From an uncultured Dehalococcoidia bacterium (lineage in GTDB: Bacteria > Chloroflexota > Dehalococcoidia > Lucifugimonadales > UBA1127), in contig OX638292.1 in assembly GCA_951812285.1 (NCBI GenBank), positions 2,689,001-2,753,000 on the forward strand: a stretch of DNA of 64,000 nt, in the 5' to 3' direction. The position numbers and the translations under genes are program-made. Position 1 is the stretch's first letter, and each line of letters opens with the position of its first letter. The notes beneath the pieces are model-generated. The model did no database searches and was not told where the DNA came from. It was given only the letters and a program-made list of their open reading frames with translations. Of this stretch, positions 1 through 10,776 are shown piece by piece.

Positions 1-1082
1 GTGACGAGCTTTTCGAGGCTGCGGTCGGCGCGGGCGCCCCACTGGTCCTCGACGAGGGCGAGGTCCTGGATGGGGAAGGCCTTGATGCCGGTGAAGGAGT
101 AGTTCTTCTGGGCAATGCGGTCGACGAGGTAGTCGTTGTCCTTGTTCTCCTTGGCGAGGAACGTGCCGGGGATCTGCTCGGGGTAGGTGTAGCCGCCGTA
201 CTTGTCCTCCCAGACCTGCTCCTTCGAGAAGGGCTCGTAGCTCCAGCGGAGGCGGTAGTGGAAGCAACTCTCGTCGTCGATGGGGACGCGCATGTTGCTG
301 GCGTAGACGTTGGGGCCGGAGATGCCGGAGCCGGTGAAGGAGGGCATGAAGAACTGGCTGACCTGGGCGACGTTGGCGCCCTCGCCGAACTGGGCGATGG
401 AGATGTGGGCCTGGCCGTAGGGGGTGTCCTCGACCTGGTTGTGCTTGCGGTTGAGGAAGCTGTTGAGGCGGTTGCCGCCGCGGACGCGGTTGCCGGGGTT
501 GGATGCGTTGTTGTCGAGGGTGGAGTGGAGGAAGAAGCCGTGGGAGGGGTCGTAGTCGCCCTCGATGGCCTGGAAGTAGTTGCAGCGGAGGAGGTACTTG
601 CGGAGGTAGCGGCGGTCCTCGCCGAAGTCGAGCCACTCGAAGGTGGGACGCGGCGGGAGCTTGTCGGCGGGGCCCATGTAGGTCCAGACGATGCCGCCGC
701 CGTCGAATGAGGGGTAGGCCTTGACGGCGACCTTGTCCTTGTAGGTCTCGCCCTCGGGTGAGTTGGGGAGGTCGACGCACTTGCCGGAGACGTCGAACTT
801 CCAGCCGTGATAGACGCAGCGGATGCCGCATTCCTCATTGCGGCCGAAGAACAGCGGGGCGCCGCGGTGGGGGCAGTAGGCGTCGACGAGGCCGGGGTTG
901 CCGTTGGAGTCTCGAAAGGCGATGAGCTTCTCGCTGAGGAGGGTGACGCGGACGGGCGGGCAGTCTGCGGAGGGGATCTCCTCTGAGAGGCAGGCGGGGA
1001 TCCAATGCCGGCGGAAGAGGTCGCCCATGGGGGTGCCGGGGCCGGTCTGGGTGAGCAGGTCATTTTCCTCTCGGGTGAGCAT
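1..1082 (-). CDS. Rieske non-heme iron oxygenase, alpha subunit (3' end outside window)
   Basis: This is a ring-hydroxylating or demethylating oxygenase of the phthalate-dioxygenase type. A Rieske [2Fe-2S] domain passes electrons to a mononuclear iron that activates O2. About 360 residues are visible and the C-terminus runs off the left edge. The Rieske ligands are C70, H72, C89 and H92 (CPHRGAP ... CVYHGWKFD). The catalytic domain follows with NYFQAIEGDYDPSHGFFLH, which holds the bridging Asp and the two iron-binding His. The ATG at 1080-1082 is preceded by GGGGAGGAAACC, a strong ribosome site. The substrate cannot be read from the sequence, and no reductase partner is visible upstream. Confidence 0.9.
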   Translation of the reverse strand, partial: MLTREENDLLTQTGPGTPMGDLFRRHWIPACLSEEIPSADCPPVRVTLLSEKLIAFRDSNGNPGLVDAYCPHRGAPLFFGRNEECGIRCVYHGWKFDVSGKCVDLPNSPEGETYKDKVAVKAYPSFDGGGIVWTYMGPADKLPPRPTFEWLDFGEDRRYLRKYLLRCNYFQAIEGDYDPSHGFFLHSTLDNNASNPGNRVRGGNRLNSFLNRKHNQVEDTPYGQAHISIAQFGEGANVAQVSQFFMPSFTGSGISGPNVYASNMRVPIDDESCFHYRLRWSYEPFSKEQVWEDKYGGYTYPEQIPGTFLAKENKDNDYLVDRIAQKNYSFTGIKAFPIQDLALVEDQWGARADRSLEKLV

Positions 1083-1226
1083 GGTTTCCTCCCCTTGTGC
1101 TTCGCGCGGTGTGGTTGTCGGTATGTGGCGCGAATGTACGCGCGGGGGGTGGGGGTGTCAAGGATGGGGGGTGCTGTGTGTGGGACCCCCTTGGGTGAGC
1201 TGAGGGCGGGCGGCCCCTCCACGCCG

Positions 1227-1260
1227 CCCCTCTGGATTCCTGCCTTCGCAGGAATGACGA
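1227..1260. repeat. Dispersed palindromic repeat, family A
   Basis: This is a copy of the GGATTCCTGCCTTCGCAGGAATGACG repeat. Its core folds as TTCCTGC-cttc-GCAGGAA. Partial half-copies (GGGAATGACG) follow up to about 1310. The rest of 1083-1421 shows no gene. Confidence 0.85.
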
Positions 1261-1362
1261 ATTGGGGGGAGCAGGAATGACGAATTGGGGTAGCGGGAAT
1301 GACGGGTTGGGGGGGGCAGGAGGGACGCGACAGGGGCGGGGCTGATGTGGCGGGTGTGTGCG

Positions 1363-1396
1363 TTGACGATGATTGTAAGATGTAAGTAAATTACAT
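1363..1396 (+). promoter_or_regulatory. Candidate promoter with overlapping palindrome
   Basis: TTGACG (1363-1368) is followed after 18 bases by TAAATT (1387-1392). A perfect inverted repeat, ATGTAAGTAAATTACAT (1380-1396), covers the -10 region, which is a plausible operator position. The patch is AT-rich in an otherwise very GC-rich stretch and lies 26 bases upstream of the small gene at 1422. Confidence 0.4.
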
Positions 1397-1421
1397 TTCT
1401 GGTCTTGAAGGGAGGGTTGTT

Positions 1422-1679
1422 ATGGTGCATTTGAGTGTTGCGGCGTTGGCGGTGAAGACGGTGGTTGTTCCGCTGGCTAGGGTTGCCGCGAGGAAGGCGG
1501 TGCGGGTGGGGGTCCCGATTGCGGTGGAGCTTGTTGGGGAGTGGGTTGGGAGCGAGGTCCGGCGGAAGGTGCAGTCGGGGGAGGCTCGGAGCCGTTTGGA
1601 GGCGATGGGGCAGAGCGTCGGCGAGTGGCGGCGGTGGTTTGCGTCGCGGCCGGGGCGGGGGGTAGTGGTCGAGGGGTAG
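1422..1679 (+). CDS. Small basic hypothetical protein (85 aa)
   Basis: I do not recognise a family. The N-terminal 40 residues are hydrophobic with interspersed Arg/Lys (VHLSVAALAVKTVVVPLARV), compatible with an amphipathic or membrane-associated helix. A charged helical tail rich in Arg and Glu follows. Support comes from GGGAGGG eight bases before the ATG and from the promoter-like site with a palindrome just upstream. The gene stands alone between the divergent Rieske gene and the convergent HAD gene. GC-rich DNA easily produces spurious frames of this length, so the call is tentative. Confidence 0.4.
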   Translation: MVHLSVAALAVKTVVVPLARVAARKAVRVGVPIAVELVGEWVGSEVRRKVQSGEARSRLEAMGQSVGEWRRWFASRPGRGVVVEG

Positions 1680-1720
1680 GGAGGCGAGCGGCGGTCGCGG
1701 CGTGGGTACGCCCCGCTGCC

Positions 1721-1835
1721 CCGCCCCTCTGGATTCCTGCCTTCGCAGGAATGACGAGAGGGGGGGCCATTTGTGGGAGTTCGGTGCAGTTGCCGACCCC
1801 CGCCCATGGATCCCGGCTTTCGCCGGGATGGAGGT
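1721..1835. repeat. Two palindromic repeats, families A and D
   Basis: A family A copy (about 1721-1756, TTCCTGCCTTCGCAGGAA core) is followed by a variant with a GATCCCGGCtttcGCCGGGATGG core (about 1803-1835). They lie between the small gene and the 3' end of the HAD gene. Confidence 0.8.
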
Positions 1836-1892
1836 GGGGTTGGGCGGGATATGGAGGCGTGGGTTGTCGCGGAGGGTGAGGTTGGGCGGGGA

Positions 1893-2633
1893 TTACACGC
1901 CCTGGCGGAGGAGGGTTTCTACGTCTGCGAGGGTGTGGACGGTGGGGACGCCTTCCGGGGGTGGGTCTTCTGGCGGGGTGTCCGGGTAGCGATTGATGTA
2001 GACGGGGGTGATGCCGACGGACATGGCGCCCTCGACGTCGCCGGAGACGGAGTCGCCGACGTGGACGGCCTCGGAGGGGTTGGCGTTGGCGCGGGCGAGG
2101 GCGGTGAGGTAGATGGGCGGGTGAGGCTTGCCCATGCCGACCTCGCCGGAGGTGACGACGAAGTCGGCGTAGGCGTCGAGGCCGAGGTCGCTGGCGACCT
2201 GCTGCCCGGTCGAGCTCATGTTGGTGATGACGCCGACGACGTAGCCGGAGGCGCGGAGGCGGGGGAGGGTGTCGGCGACGTCGTCGAAGAGGGTCATGCC
2301 GTAGGGGATCTGCCGGACGCGCCGCCAGATCTGGCCGGCGACGGAGGGGGGCGCGTCGACGCCGGCGCCCTCGAGGATGAGGCGCTCGTACTCGGTGAAG
2401 AAGGTGAGCTGGTCGGCGGGGGAGCGTCGCTGGACCTGGCTGCGGGCGTTCTCGCGGGACATGAAGGCGTCGGCGCGGAGGTAGCCGCGGGCGATGCCGT
2501 CGGGGGTGACGGAGTAGCCGAAGTCGGCGCAGGCCTGGGTCTGGATCTGCTCTCGGGGGGGCCAGAAGCGGGCGAGGGTGTTGTAGAGGTCGAAGAAGAC
2601 GGCCTTGATGCGGTGGCTGCCGTTGGTGGTCAT
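1893..2633 (-). CDS. HAD-superfamily hydrolase (subfamily IA)
   Basis: This is a predicted phosphatase or dehalogenase-type HAD enzyme of 246 aa. Motif I is FFDLYNTLA, with the nucleophile Asp and a Tyr at the +2 position where phosphatases often have Asp. Motif II is VITNMSS, motif III is the Lys of GKPHPPIY, and motif IV is VHVGDSVSGDVEGA. The length and the helical cap between motifs I and II fit subfamily IA. No Shine-Dalgarno sequence precedes the ATG, so the message may be leaderless. The substrate is unknown. The gene is flanked on both sides by palindromic repeats and has no evident operon partner. Confidence 0.85.
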   Translation of the reverse strand: MTTNGSHRIKAVFFDLYNTLARFWPPREQIQTQACADFGYSVTPDGIARGYLRADAFMSRENARSQVQRRSPADQLTFFTEYERLILEGAGVDAPPSVAGQIWRRVRQIPYGMTLFDDVADTLPRLRASGYVVGVITNMSSTGQQVASDLGLDAYADFVVTSGEVGMGKPHPPIYLTALARANANPSEAVHVGDSVSGDVEGAMSVGITPVYINRYPDTPPEDPPPEGVPTVHTLADVETLLRQGV

Positions 2634-2685
2634 GGGGGTAGGGTAGCAGGTGGTGGGGTGCGGGGCAAAAGGGGGGGCGGCCCCC

Positions 2686-3475
2686 CGCGTCCGCCCATGC
2701 CCTGGGTTCCCGCTTTCGCGGGAACGACGGTAGGGGGCGGGAATGACGCGATGGAGGGAAGGGTGAATGGCGCGGCCGGGGGTGGTAGGGATGGCGGGAC
2801 GAGTCTGGAGGTGGCGACCCCGCCCCTGGATACCGGCCTCCGCCGGTATGGAGGTGGGGGTTGGGTGGGGATGGCGAGGGGGACGGCCCCGCGCGTCCGC
2901 CCATGCCCTGGGTTCCCGCTTTCGCGGGAACGACGAGGGGGGCGGGAATGACGCGTGGGGGCGCGGGAATGACGCGGAGAGGGTGGTAGGGATGGCGGGA
3001 CGAGTCTGGAGATGGCAGCCCCGCCCCTGGATACCGGCCTCCGCCGGTATGGAGGTGGGGGTTGGGTGGGGATGGCGACGGTAGTTGGTTGTGGGGTTGG
3101 GCCGCCGCCGGCCCCTCTGGGTTCCTGCTCCCGTATCGGGGTACGGGGCAAGCTTCGCGGGAACGACGGTAGGGGGGCGGGAATGACGAGGGGGACGCCA
3201 CCCCGCGTCCGCCCTTGCCCTGGGTTCCCGCTTTCGCGGGAACGACGAGGGGGGGCGCGGGAATGACGCGATGGTGGGAAGGGGTAATGACGCGGAGGGG
3301 GTGGTAGGGATGGCGGGACGAGTCTGGAGATGGCAGCCCCGCCCTTGGATACCGGCCTCCGCCGGTATGGAGGTGGGGGTTGGGTGGGGATGGCGACGGT
3401 GGTTGGTTGTGAGGTTGGGCCGCCGCCCCCGGCCCCTCTGGATTCCTGCCTTCGCAGGAATGACGCGTGGGCGGA
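2686..3475. repeat. Complex array of palindromic repeats
   Basis: The gene-free stretch between the HAD gene and gyrA is built from a composite unit repeated about three times, near 2690, 2898 and 3206. Each unit has a family C hairpin (TTCCCGCtttcGCGGGAA), GGGAATGACGCG half-sites, a GGGATGGCGGGACGAGTCTGG segment and a family B hairpin (ATACCGGCctccGCCGGTAT). A family A copy ends the array at about 3434-3466. Long open frames across it on both strands are low-complexity artefacts. Confidence 0.85.
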
Positions 3476-3499
3476 GGCGGGGGAAGGGACAGAAATGGG

Positions 3500-3531
3500 A
3501 AGAGCGGCGCCCCGATTGGGGCGCCGCTCTT
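3500..3531 (-). terminator. Hairpin terminator after gyrA
   Basis: A perfect 14-bp stem (AAGAGCGGCGCCCC) with a 4-base loop lies 24 bases past the gyrA stop. The U-tract is only moderate on the minus strand. The plus strand reads CTTGCTTTT after the stem, so the hairpin may act in both directions. Confidence 0.75.
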
Positions 3532-3554
3532 GCTTTTGGACTTGGTAGGGGAGG

Positions 3555-6308
3555 TTAGTCTTCTTCCGGCTCCTCTTCGTCTTCCCCGGCGTCTTCGACG
3601 TCCGTGTTCTCGAGGTCATCTACGATGTCCTCTTCCGGGGCGTCCTCGTCCTGGTCGGCGTCTAGGCCCTGGTCTTCGAGGGGCATGCCTAGCTGCTCGG
3701 CGCCGGCGGCTGCGTCCTCGATGTCCGAGGCTGCCTGGCCGTGCGGCGGGCGCGGGCGCCTGGTGGCGGGCTTGGCCTCGGCGTCCGCGTTGGCGGCCGC
3801 TGAGCGGCGGGCGACGCGCGGTTTAACCGCTTTCTCCTCAGGGGCGTCGGGCGGTGTGAGGATGGCCATAGAGGTGACCTTGTCGCCAGGATCCACGTTC
3901 ATGACCCTAACGCCGCCGGCACGGCGGCCCTGTTGACTGACCTCAGCCAAGAAGGTGCGGTGCACCTGAGCCTTGGCGGTGGCGATAATCAACTCCTCTG
4001 AACCTTGGACGATAATAGTAGCTGCAACTGGGCCAGTCTTGTCGCTCACATTGAAGGCGATAACGCCTTTGCCAGCTCGACCTTGACGGCGGAAGCGGTC
4101 CAAGCGCGTCAATTTGCCGTATCCGTTCTCAGTTACAACTAGAAGGTTTCCGTTGGGGACAACCACATCCATGGAGATGATACGGTCGTCGGAAGCTAGC
4201 TGCATAGACCGGACGCCCTTCGCTCCCCGATTGACTAGTCGAACCTGTCGCAGTGGATAGCAGACAGACATGCCGTTGCGGGTTACGACCATGATCTCGT
4301 CTTCGTCACTGGCGGCCCAGCTGGCGGAGATGAGGTGGTCGTCCTTCTCCAAGTCCATGGCGATGATGCCGGTGCTACGGATATTGGCGAAGCGTTCAAG
4401 TAGCACGCGTGCAATCTTGCCCTTCTGGGTCTCCATCACCAAGTAGCCTCCTTGGTGGAGGTCAGTGAGGGAGACGACAGAGGTGACACGATCATTGTCA
4501 GGGAGCGCCGGGATGAGCACCTTAATTGGAGTGCCACGGGTTGTCCGCGTTGTGTTCTCGGGGATGAGATAGCACTTCAAGGAGAAAACTTGGCCGCCGT
4601 CCGTGAAGAAGAGGATGGTGTCCTTGGTGTCCGTCTCCAGGGTGTGGCGGATGACGTCGTCCTCAGTGGTCTTGCGCATGCCCTGGACGCCCTTGCCGCC
4701 GCGGTGCTGCAGCTTGTAGGTGCTGAGGCTGGTGCGCTTGGCGTAGCCGTTGTTGCTGAGGGTCACGACCATGCGGGCGTGGGCGACGAGCTCGTCGCGG
4801 GTGAGGCGGCGGGCTTCCTCCGGGCGGACCTCTGTACGGCGGCGGTCGCCGAACTTCTTGCGGAGGTCCTGGTTCTCCTGCTTGACGGCGGCGCGTACGA
4901 GGGTCGGGTCGTTGAGGAGCGCCTCAAGCTCGGCGATCTGCCTGGTGAGCTCGGTGTGCTCCTCCTCGAGGCGGAGGTGGTCGAGGGCGGTCAGGCGGCG
5001 GAGCTGCATGTCGAGGATGGCCTGGGACTGAATCTGCGTCAGGTCGAAGCGGGAGATGAGGTTGTTGCGGGCAGCCTCGGCGTCGTCGGACCCGCGGATG
5101 ATGGCGATGACCTCGTCGAGGTTGTCGATGGCCTTGAGGAGGCCTTCGAGGACGTGGTCGCGGTCGCGGGCCTTGTCGAGGTCGAACTGGGCACGGCGGG
5201 TGATGACCTCGACGCGGAACTCGATGTAGTGGTGGAGGATGTCGCGAATGGTCAGCACCTGGGGCTGGCCGTCGACGAGGGCGAGCATGTTCATGTTGTA
5301 GGCCATCTGGAGGGGGGTCTGCTCGTAGAGGTTGCTGAGGACGTAGGCGGGGTCTGCGGCGGCGCGGAGCTCGACGACGACGCGGAGGCCCTGGCGGTCC
5401 GACTCGTCGCGGACGTCGCTGATGCCCTCGATCTTGCGGTCACGGGCGAGCTGGGCGATCTTCTCGACCATGCTGGCCTTGTTGAGCTGATAGGGGATCT
5501 CCGTGATGACGATCTGGTTGCGGTCTGAGTTGCGTCCCAGGGGCTCGATGTCGGCCTTGCCGCGCATGAGGATGCGGCCGTTGCCGGTCTGGTAGGCGGC
5601 GTGGACGTTGGCCTTGCCCTGGCCGGCCATGATGATGCCGCCGGTGGGGAAGTCCGGGCCCTGGATGAAGCGCATCATGTCATCGACGGTGGCGTCCGGG
5701 TGGTCGATGAGGTGGGTGATGGCGTCACAGAGCTCTCGCAGGTTGTGGGGCGGGATGTTGGTGGCCATGCCGACGGCAATGCCTGACGCGCCGTTGGCGA
5801 GCAGGAAGGGAAAGCGCGCGGGCAGGACGCTGGGCTCGTTCAGGGAGTCGTCGAAGTTGGGGGAGAAGTTGACGGTGTTCTTGTCCATGTCCTGGAGCAT
5901 CTCGGTGGCGATGGCGGCGAGGCGGGCCTCGGTGTAGCGCATAGCGGCGGGCGGGTCGTTGTCGATGGAGCCGAAGTTGCCCTGGCCGTCGACCATGGGG
6001 TAGCGCATGGTGAAGGCCTGGGCCATGCGGACCTGGGCCTCGTAGACGGAGGAGTCGCCGTGGGGGTGGTACTTTCCGAGGACCTCGCCGACGAGACGGG
6101 CGCTCTTCTTGTAGCCGGTGCCGGGGCGCATGGCGAGCTCGTCCATGGCGTAGAGGATGCGGCGCTGGACGGGCTTGAGGCCGTCGCGCACGTCCGGGAG
6201 GGCGCGAGCGACGATGACGCTCATGGCGTAGTCGAGATACGAAGCGCGGAGCTCCTCGTCAATGCGGCGGGGTTCAACGTTGCCGATGTTGCCTGCGTTG
6301 GTGGTCAT
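3555..6308 (-). CDS. gyrA: DNA gyrase subunit A
   Basis: This is the breakage-reunion subunit of DNA gyrase, which supercoils DNA together with GyrB. The protein has 917 aa. The active-site Tyr is in [10 protein letters not shown] and the quinolone-determining region reads [19 protein letters not shown], with Ser and Glu at the positions of E. coli S83 and D87. The C-terminal beta-pinwheel carries the GyrA box as QHRGGKG (usual form QRRGGKG). The last 90 or so residues form a long acidic, Ala-rich tail, making the protein longer than typical GyrA. The ATG is preceded by GGAGGAAGACAGCA. It is the last gene of the gyrB / PH-like / gyrA unit, 65 bases after the PH-like gene. Confidence 0.97.
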   Translation of the reverse strand: MTTNAGNIGNVEPRRIDEELRASYLDYAMSVIVARALPDVRDGLKPVQRRILYAMDELAMRPGTGYKKSARLVGEVLGKYHPHGDSSVYEAQVRMAQAFTMRYPMVDGQGNFGSIDNDPPAAMRYTEARLAAIATEMLQDMDKNTVNFSPNFDDSLNEPSVLPARFPFLLANGASGIAVGMATNIPPHNLRELCDAITHLIDHPDATVDDMMRFIQGPDFPTGGIIMAGQGKANVHAAYQTGNGRILMRGKADIEPLGRNSDRNQIVITEIPYQLNKASMVEKIAQLARDRKIEGISDVRDESDRQGLRVVVELRAAADPAYVLSNLYEQTPLQMAYNMNMLALVDGQPQVLTIRDILHHYIEFRVEVITRRAQFDLDKARDRDHVLEGLLKAIDNLDEVIAIIRGSDDAEAARNNLISRFDLTQIQSQAILDMQLRRLTALDHLRLEEEHTELTRQIAELEALLNDPTLVRAAVKQENQDLRKKFGDRRRTEVRPEEARRLTRDELVAHARMVVTLSNNGYAKRTSLSTYKLQHRGGKGVQGMRKTTEDDVIRHTLETDTKDTILFFTDGGQVFSLKCYLIPENTTRTTRGTPIKVLIPALPDNDRVTSVVSLTDLHQGGYLVMETQKGKIARVLLERFANIRSTGIIAMDLEKDDHLISASWAASDEDEIMVVTRNGMSVCYPLRQVRLVNRGAKGVRSMQLASDDRIISMDVVVPNGNLLVVTENGYGKLTRLDRFRRQGRAGKGVIAFNVSDKTGPVAATIIVQGSEELIIATAKAQVHRTFLAEVSQQGRRAGGVRVMNVDPGDKVTSMAILTPPDAPEEKAVKPRVARRSAAANADAEAKPATRRPRPPHGQAASDIEDAAAGAEQLGMPLEDQGLDADQDEDAPEEDIVDDLENTDVEDAGEDEEEPEED

Positions 6309-6373
6309 TGCTGTCTTCCTCCGGGATGGTATCTATCGCCCGCCGGGTGCGGGCGAACCTACTAAAGCGGGAA

Positions 6374-6850
6374 CTACTTCTTCCCCTTGGGTTCTGCCAG
6401 ATCTGCGTGTTCCGTAACCGTCCTGGCGAAGGTTTCCTGAGATGACTCAGGGCTCACCTGTGCTATGCGCCAACTCTCGTCCTTCTCGCGAACAATGTGG
6501 ACACCCTCTGCCAAATCACCGCCGCCAGTCGCGGCTACGCCGGTCAAGGACTTGTAGGGCAGTTCAACCGCGATGTCCCCACCGACGACCTTGTGCTTGA
6601 GAAAGAGGACTCTCTGGTCAGTGGCGAGAGCAACGCCACGGTCGCTGTGGTAGCCCCATATCTTTGGTCCACGCCCAAATAACCCGGCGGGTTCCAAGAA
6701 GGTGCAGTCCGACATCGCGAGTATGCCCTCGTCCGTCCGGAGGGTGTGCTGGAGAAGCCTTCGCTCGGCGACGTGCTTGCCCTTGCCCCATTGGGCCGGC
6801 TGAGCGGAGCGCCACTGTTCATCAATGCGCCCTATTTTTTCCTGGTTCAC
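6374..6850 (-). CDS. Bacterial PH-like domain protein between gyrB and gyrA
   Basis: This 158-aa protein resembles bacterial Pleckstrin-homology-like (YokE/bPH-type) domains. An N-terminal helical part (VNQEKIGRIDEQW) is followed by beta-rich strands such as LFGRGPKIWGYHSDRGVALA and TDQRVLFLKHKVVGGDIAVE, then ITLPYKSLTGV-like strands and a Lys-rich end. The chosen start is GTG at 6848-6850, preceded by GGGAG, because every upstream codon in this frame overlaps gyrB. It lies 64 bases after gyrB and 65 bases before gyrA on the same strand, so the three are probably co-transcribed. Its role is unknown. Base composition is less GC-extreme than in gyrB, so it may be a later insertion in the gyr unit. 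Confidence 0.75.
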   Translation of the reverse strand: MNQEKIGRIDEQWRSAQPAQWGKGKHVAERRLLQHTLRTDEGILAMSDCTFLEPAGLFGRGPKIWGYHSDRGVALATDQRVLFLKHKVVGGDIAVELPYKSLTGVAATGGGDLAEGVHIVREKDESWRIAQVSPESSQETFARTVTEHADLAEPKGKK

Positions 6851-6914
6851 GGTGAAGGTACTCCCGAAAGCTTGCACTTTGACAAGCCGCTGGCAAACGG
6901 ATGGCGCAAGCCCG

Positions 6915-9234
<2,320 letters not shown>

Positions 9235-9399
9235 CCCTTTGCAAGGGATTGAGGAGGGTTTCACGGATTGGGCGCAAGAGGGGGGTGTCAGGGGCGGAAA
9301 ATCCCGGGGTGAACGAGTGTCCGGACAGGGGGTGTGGGGGGCGTCCGGACGCCTTGGTGGGTTGGTGGAGTCGGGGCGAAGCGTGAGGGTTGGTGGTGG

Positions 9400-9870
9400 G
9401 AATGCCCCTCCCCGCCGCCCCTCTGGATTCCTGCCTGCGCAGGAATGACGAGACGGGGGTTGGTGGTGGGGTTGCCCCGCGCCTGGATACCGGCCTCCGC
9501 CGGTATGGAGGCGGGAGTGGGCGGGGACGGGGGAGGTGGTGGGTGGTGGGGATGCCCTGCCCCTGGATACCGGCCTCCGCCGGTATGGAGGCGGGAGTGG
9601 GCGGGGACGGCCGAGGAGGTTGGTGGTGGGGATGCCCCGCCCCTGGATACCGGCCTCCGCCGGTATGGAGGCGGGAGTGGGCGGGGACGGGGGAGGAGGT
9701 TGGTGGTGGGGATGCCCCACCCCTGGATACCGGCCTCCGCCGGTATGGAGGCGGGGTTGGGCGGGGGTGGCCGAGGAGGTTGGTGGTGGGGATTCCCCGC
9801 CGCGCCGCCCCTCTGGATTCCCCCGCTTTCGCGGGGGCAGGCTCTGCCTCCGCAGGAATGACGAGACGGG
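9400..9870. repeat. 80-bp tandem repeat array with palindromic cores
   Basis: Four copies of a unit recur at exactly 80-base spacing. The CTGGATACCGGCCTCCGCCG core starts at 9483, 9563, 9643 and 9723. Each unit has a GGTTGGTGGTGGGGATGCC lead, the ATACCGGC/GCCGGTAT hairpin and a GGCGGGAGTGGGCGGGGACG tail. Family A-type copies cap both ends (about 9417-9450 and 9805-9866). No gene is seen in 9240-9911. Confidence 0.9.
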
Positions 9871-9911
9871 GGCGCAGGTCTACGTCATCCCGGGCGATTC
9901 GGGAATCGCGT

Positions 9912-10556
9912 CTATGAGGAGCGCCAGAGGACGTCTCCGCAGAGGTCGGGGGCGTGGGGGCGGCTGGCGAAGTGGGCGTACTCCTCTTTGGCGGCGGCGA
10001 TGGTGGTGTCTGAGCCGTGTCCGGGATAGACGTTGGTGTCGTCGGGGAGGACGAAGAGGCGGCCGGTGATGCTCTCGATGACCTGCGCGAGGGCCTCGGG
10101 GGTCTGGGTCTTGCCCGGGCCGCCGGGGAAGAGGGTGTCGCCGGAGAAGAGGTGGTTGTCGAGCAGCAGGCAGACGCCGCCGGGGGTGTGGCCCGGGGTG
10201 TGGAGCAGGTCGAGGGTCAGCTCGCCGACCTGCAGGGTCCCGCCGTCCTCGAGGTGGAACTCGGGCGCGTTGGGGGCGAGGCGAGGGGTGTCCTCGCGGT
10301 GGAGGCCGATGGGGGCGGTGAGGCCGGCGCGGAAGGCGTCGTAGCCCTCGATGTGGTCGCGGTGGCCGTGGGTGATGGCGACGGCGGTGACGTCGGTGCC
10401 CTGGGCCTCGGCGAGGACGAGGTCGGCGTCGCGGGGGGTGTCGACGATGAGGCTCTTGCCCGTCGCCTTGCAGACGATGATGTAGGCGTTGTTGTCGAAG
10501 GGGCTGGCGACGATCTTGTGGATGCGCACGCGGTCGTCCTCGAAGTGCACGGCCAT
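9912..10556 (-). CDS. MBL-fold metallo-hydrolase (glyoxalase II-like)
   Basis: This 214-aa metallo-beta-lactamase-fold hydrolase probably binds two metals. The metal motif is THGHRDHIEG (HxHxDH), followed by HTPGHTPGG, GDTLFPGGPG (bridging Asp) and the final His of PGHGSDT. The length and motif spacing match the glyoxalase II-like group, which often cleaves thioesters, but the actual substrate cannot be told. The start is strong, with AAGGAGGACACC before the ATG. It is a single minus-strand gene between two repeat regions. Confidence 0.88.
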   Translation of the reverse strand: MAVHFEDDRVRIHKIVASPFDNNAYIIVCKATGKSLIVDTPRDADLVLAEAQGTDVTAVAITHGHRDHIEGYDAFRAGLTAPIGLHREDTPRLAPNAPEFHLEDGGTLQVGELTLDLLHTPGHTPGGVCLLLDNHLFSGDTLFPGGPGKTQTPEALAQVIESITGRLFVLPDDTNVYPGHGSDTTIAAAKEEYAHFASRPHAPDLCGDVLWRSS

Positions 10557-10616
10557 GGTGTCCTCCTTGGGTGTGGGTTGTGCTTTGATTTTCCTCAGGG
10601 CGAAGGGCCCGTCCCC

Positions 10617-10653
10617 GCCGCCCCTCTGGATTCCTGCCTTCGCAGGAATGACG
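10617..10653. repeat. Dispersed palindromic repeat, family A
   Basis: A single copy (CCCCTCTGGATTCCTGCC, with the arm CGCAGGAATGACG) lies between the divergent MBL-fold and ABC transporter genes. Confidence 0.85.
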
Positions 10654-10776
10654 CGAGTGGGGAGGGCGCCCCCTTATGACGGGGATCAGGCCAGGCTTCC
10701 ACGGGCTCAGTAAGAACGTTGGGCTGCTCCGGATGTGTCTGGCTGCCCGTAGTGTACTATAGGTTCGGAGGCGTTA

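Noticed and set aside
1477-3201. A 574-codon minus-strand frame across 1.5-3.2 kb
   Set aside because: It spans the HAD gene in another frame and two repeat arrays; the product is Pro/Arg-rich repeat translation.
4452-5528. A 358-codon plus-strand frame opposite gyrA
   Set aside because: Antisense shadow in GC-rich coding DNA, with the same low-complexity composition and no ribosome site.
9457-9780. CRISPR-like regular repeats
   Set aside because: Repeat and spacer are both conserved in each 80-base unit, so there are no unique spacers and no cas genes nearby.
9334-10069. Overlapping plus-strand frames with repeated WIPASAGME peptides
   Set aside because: Translations of the palindromic repeats in three frames; the 80-base period is not a multiple of three.
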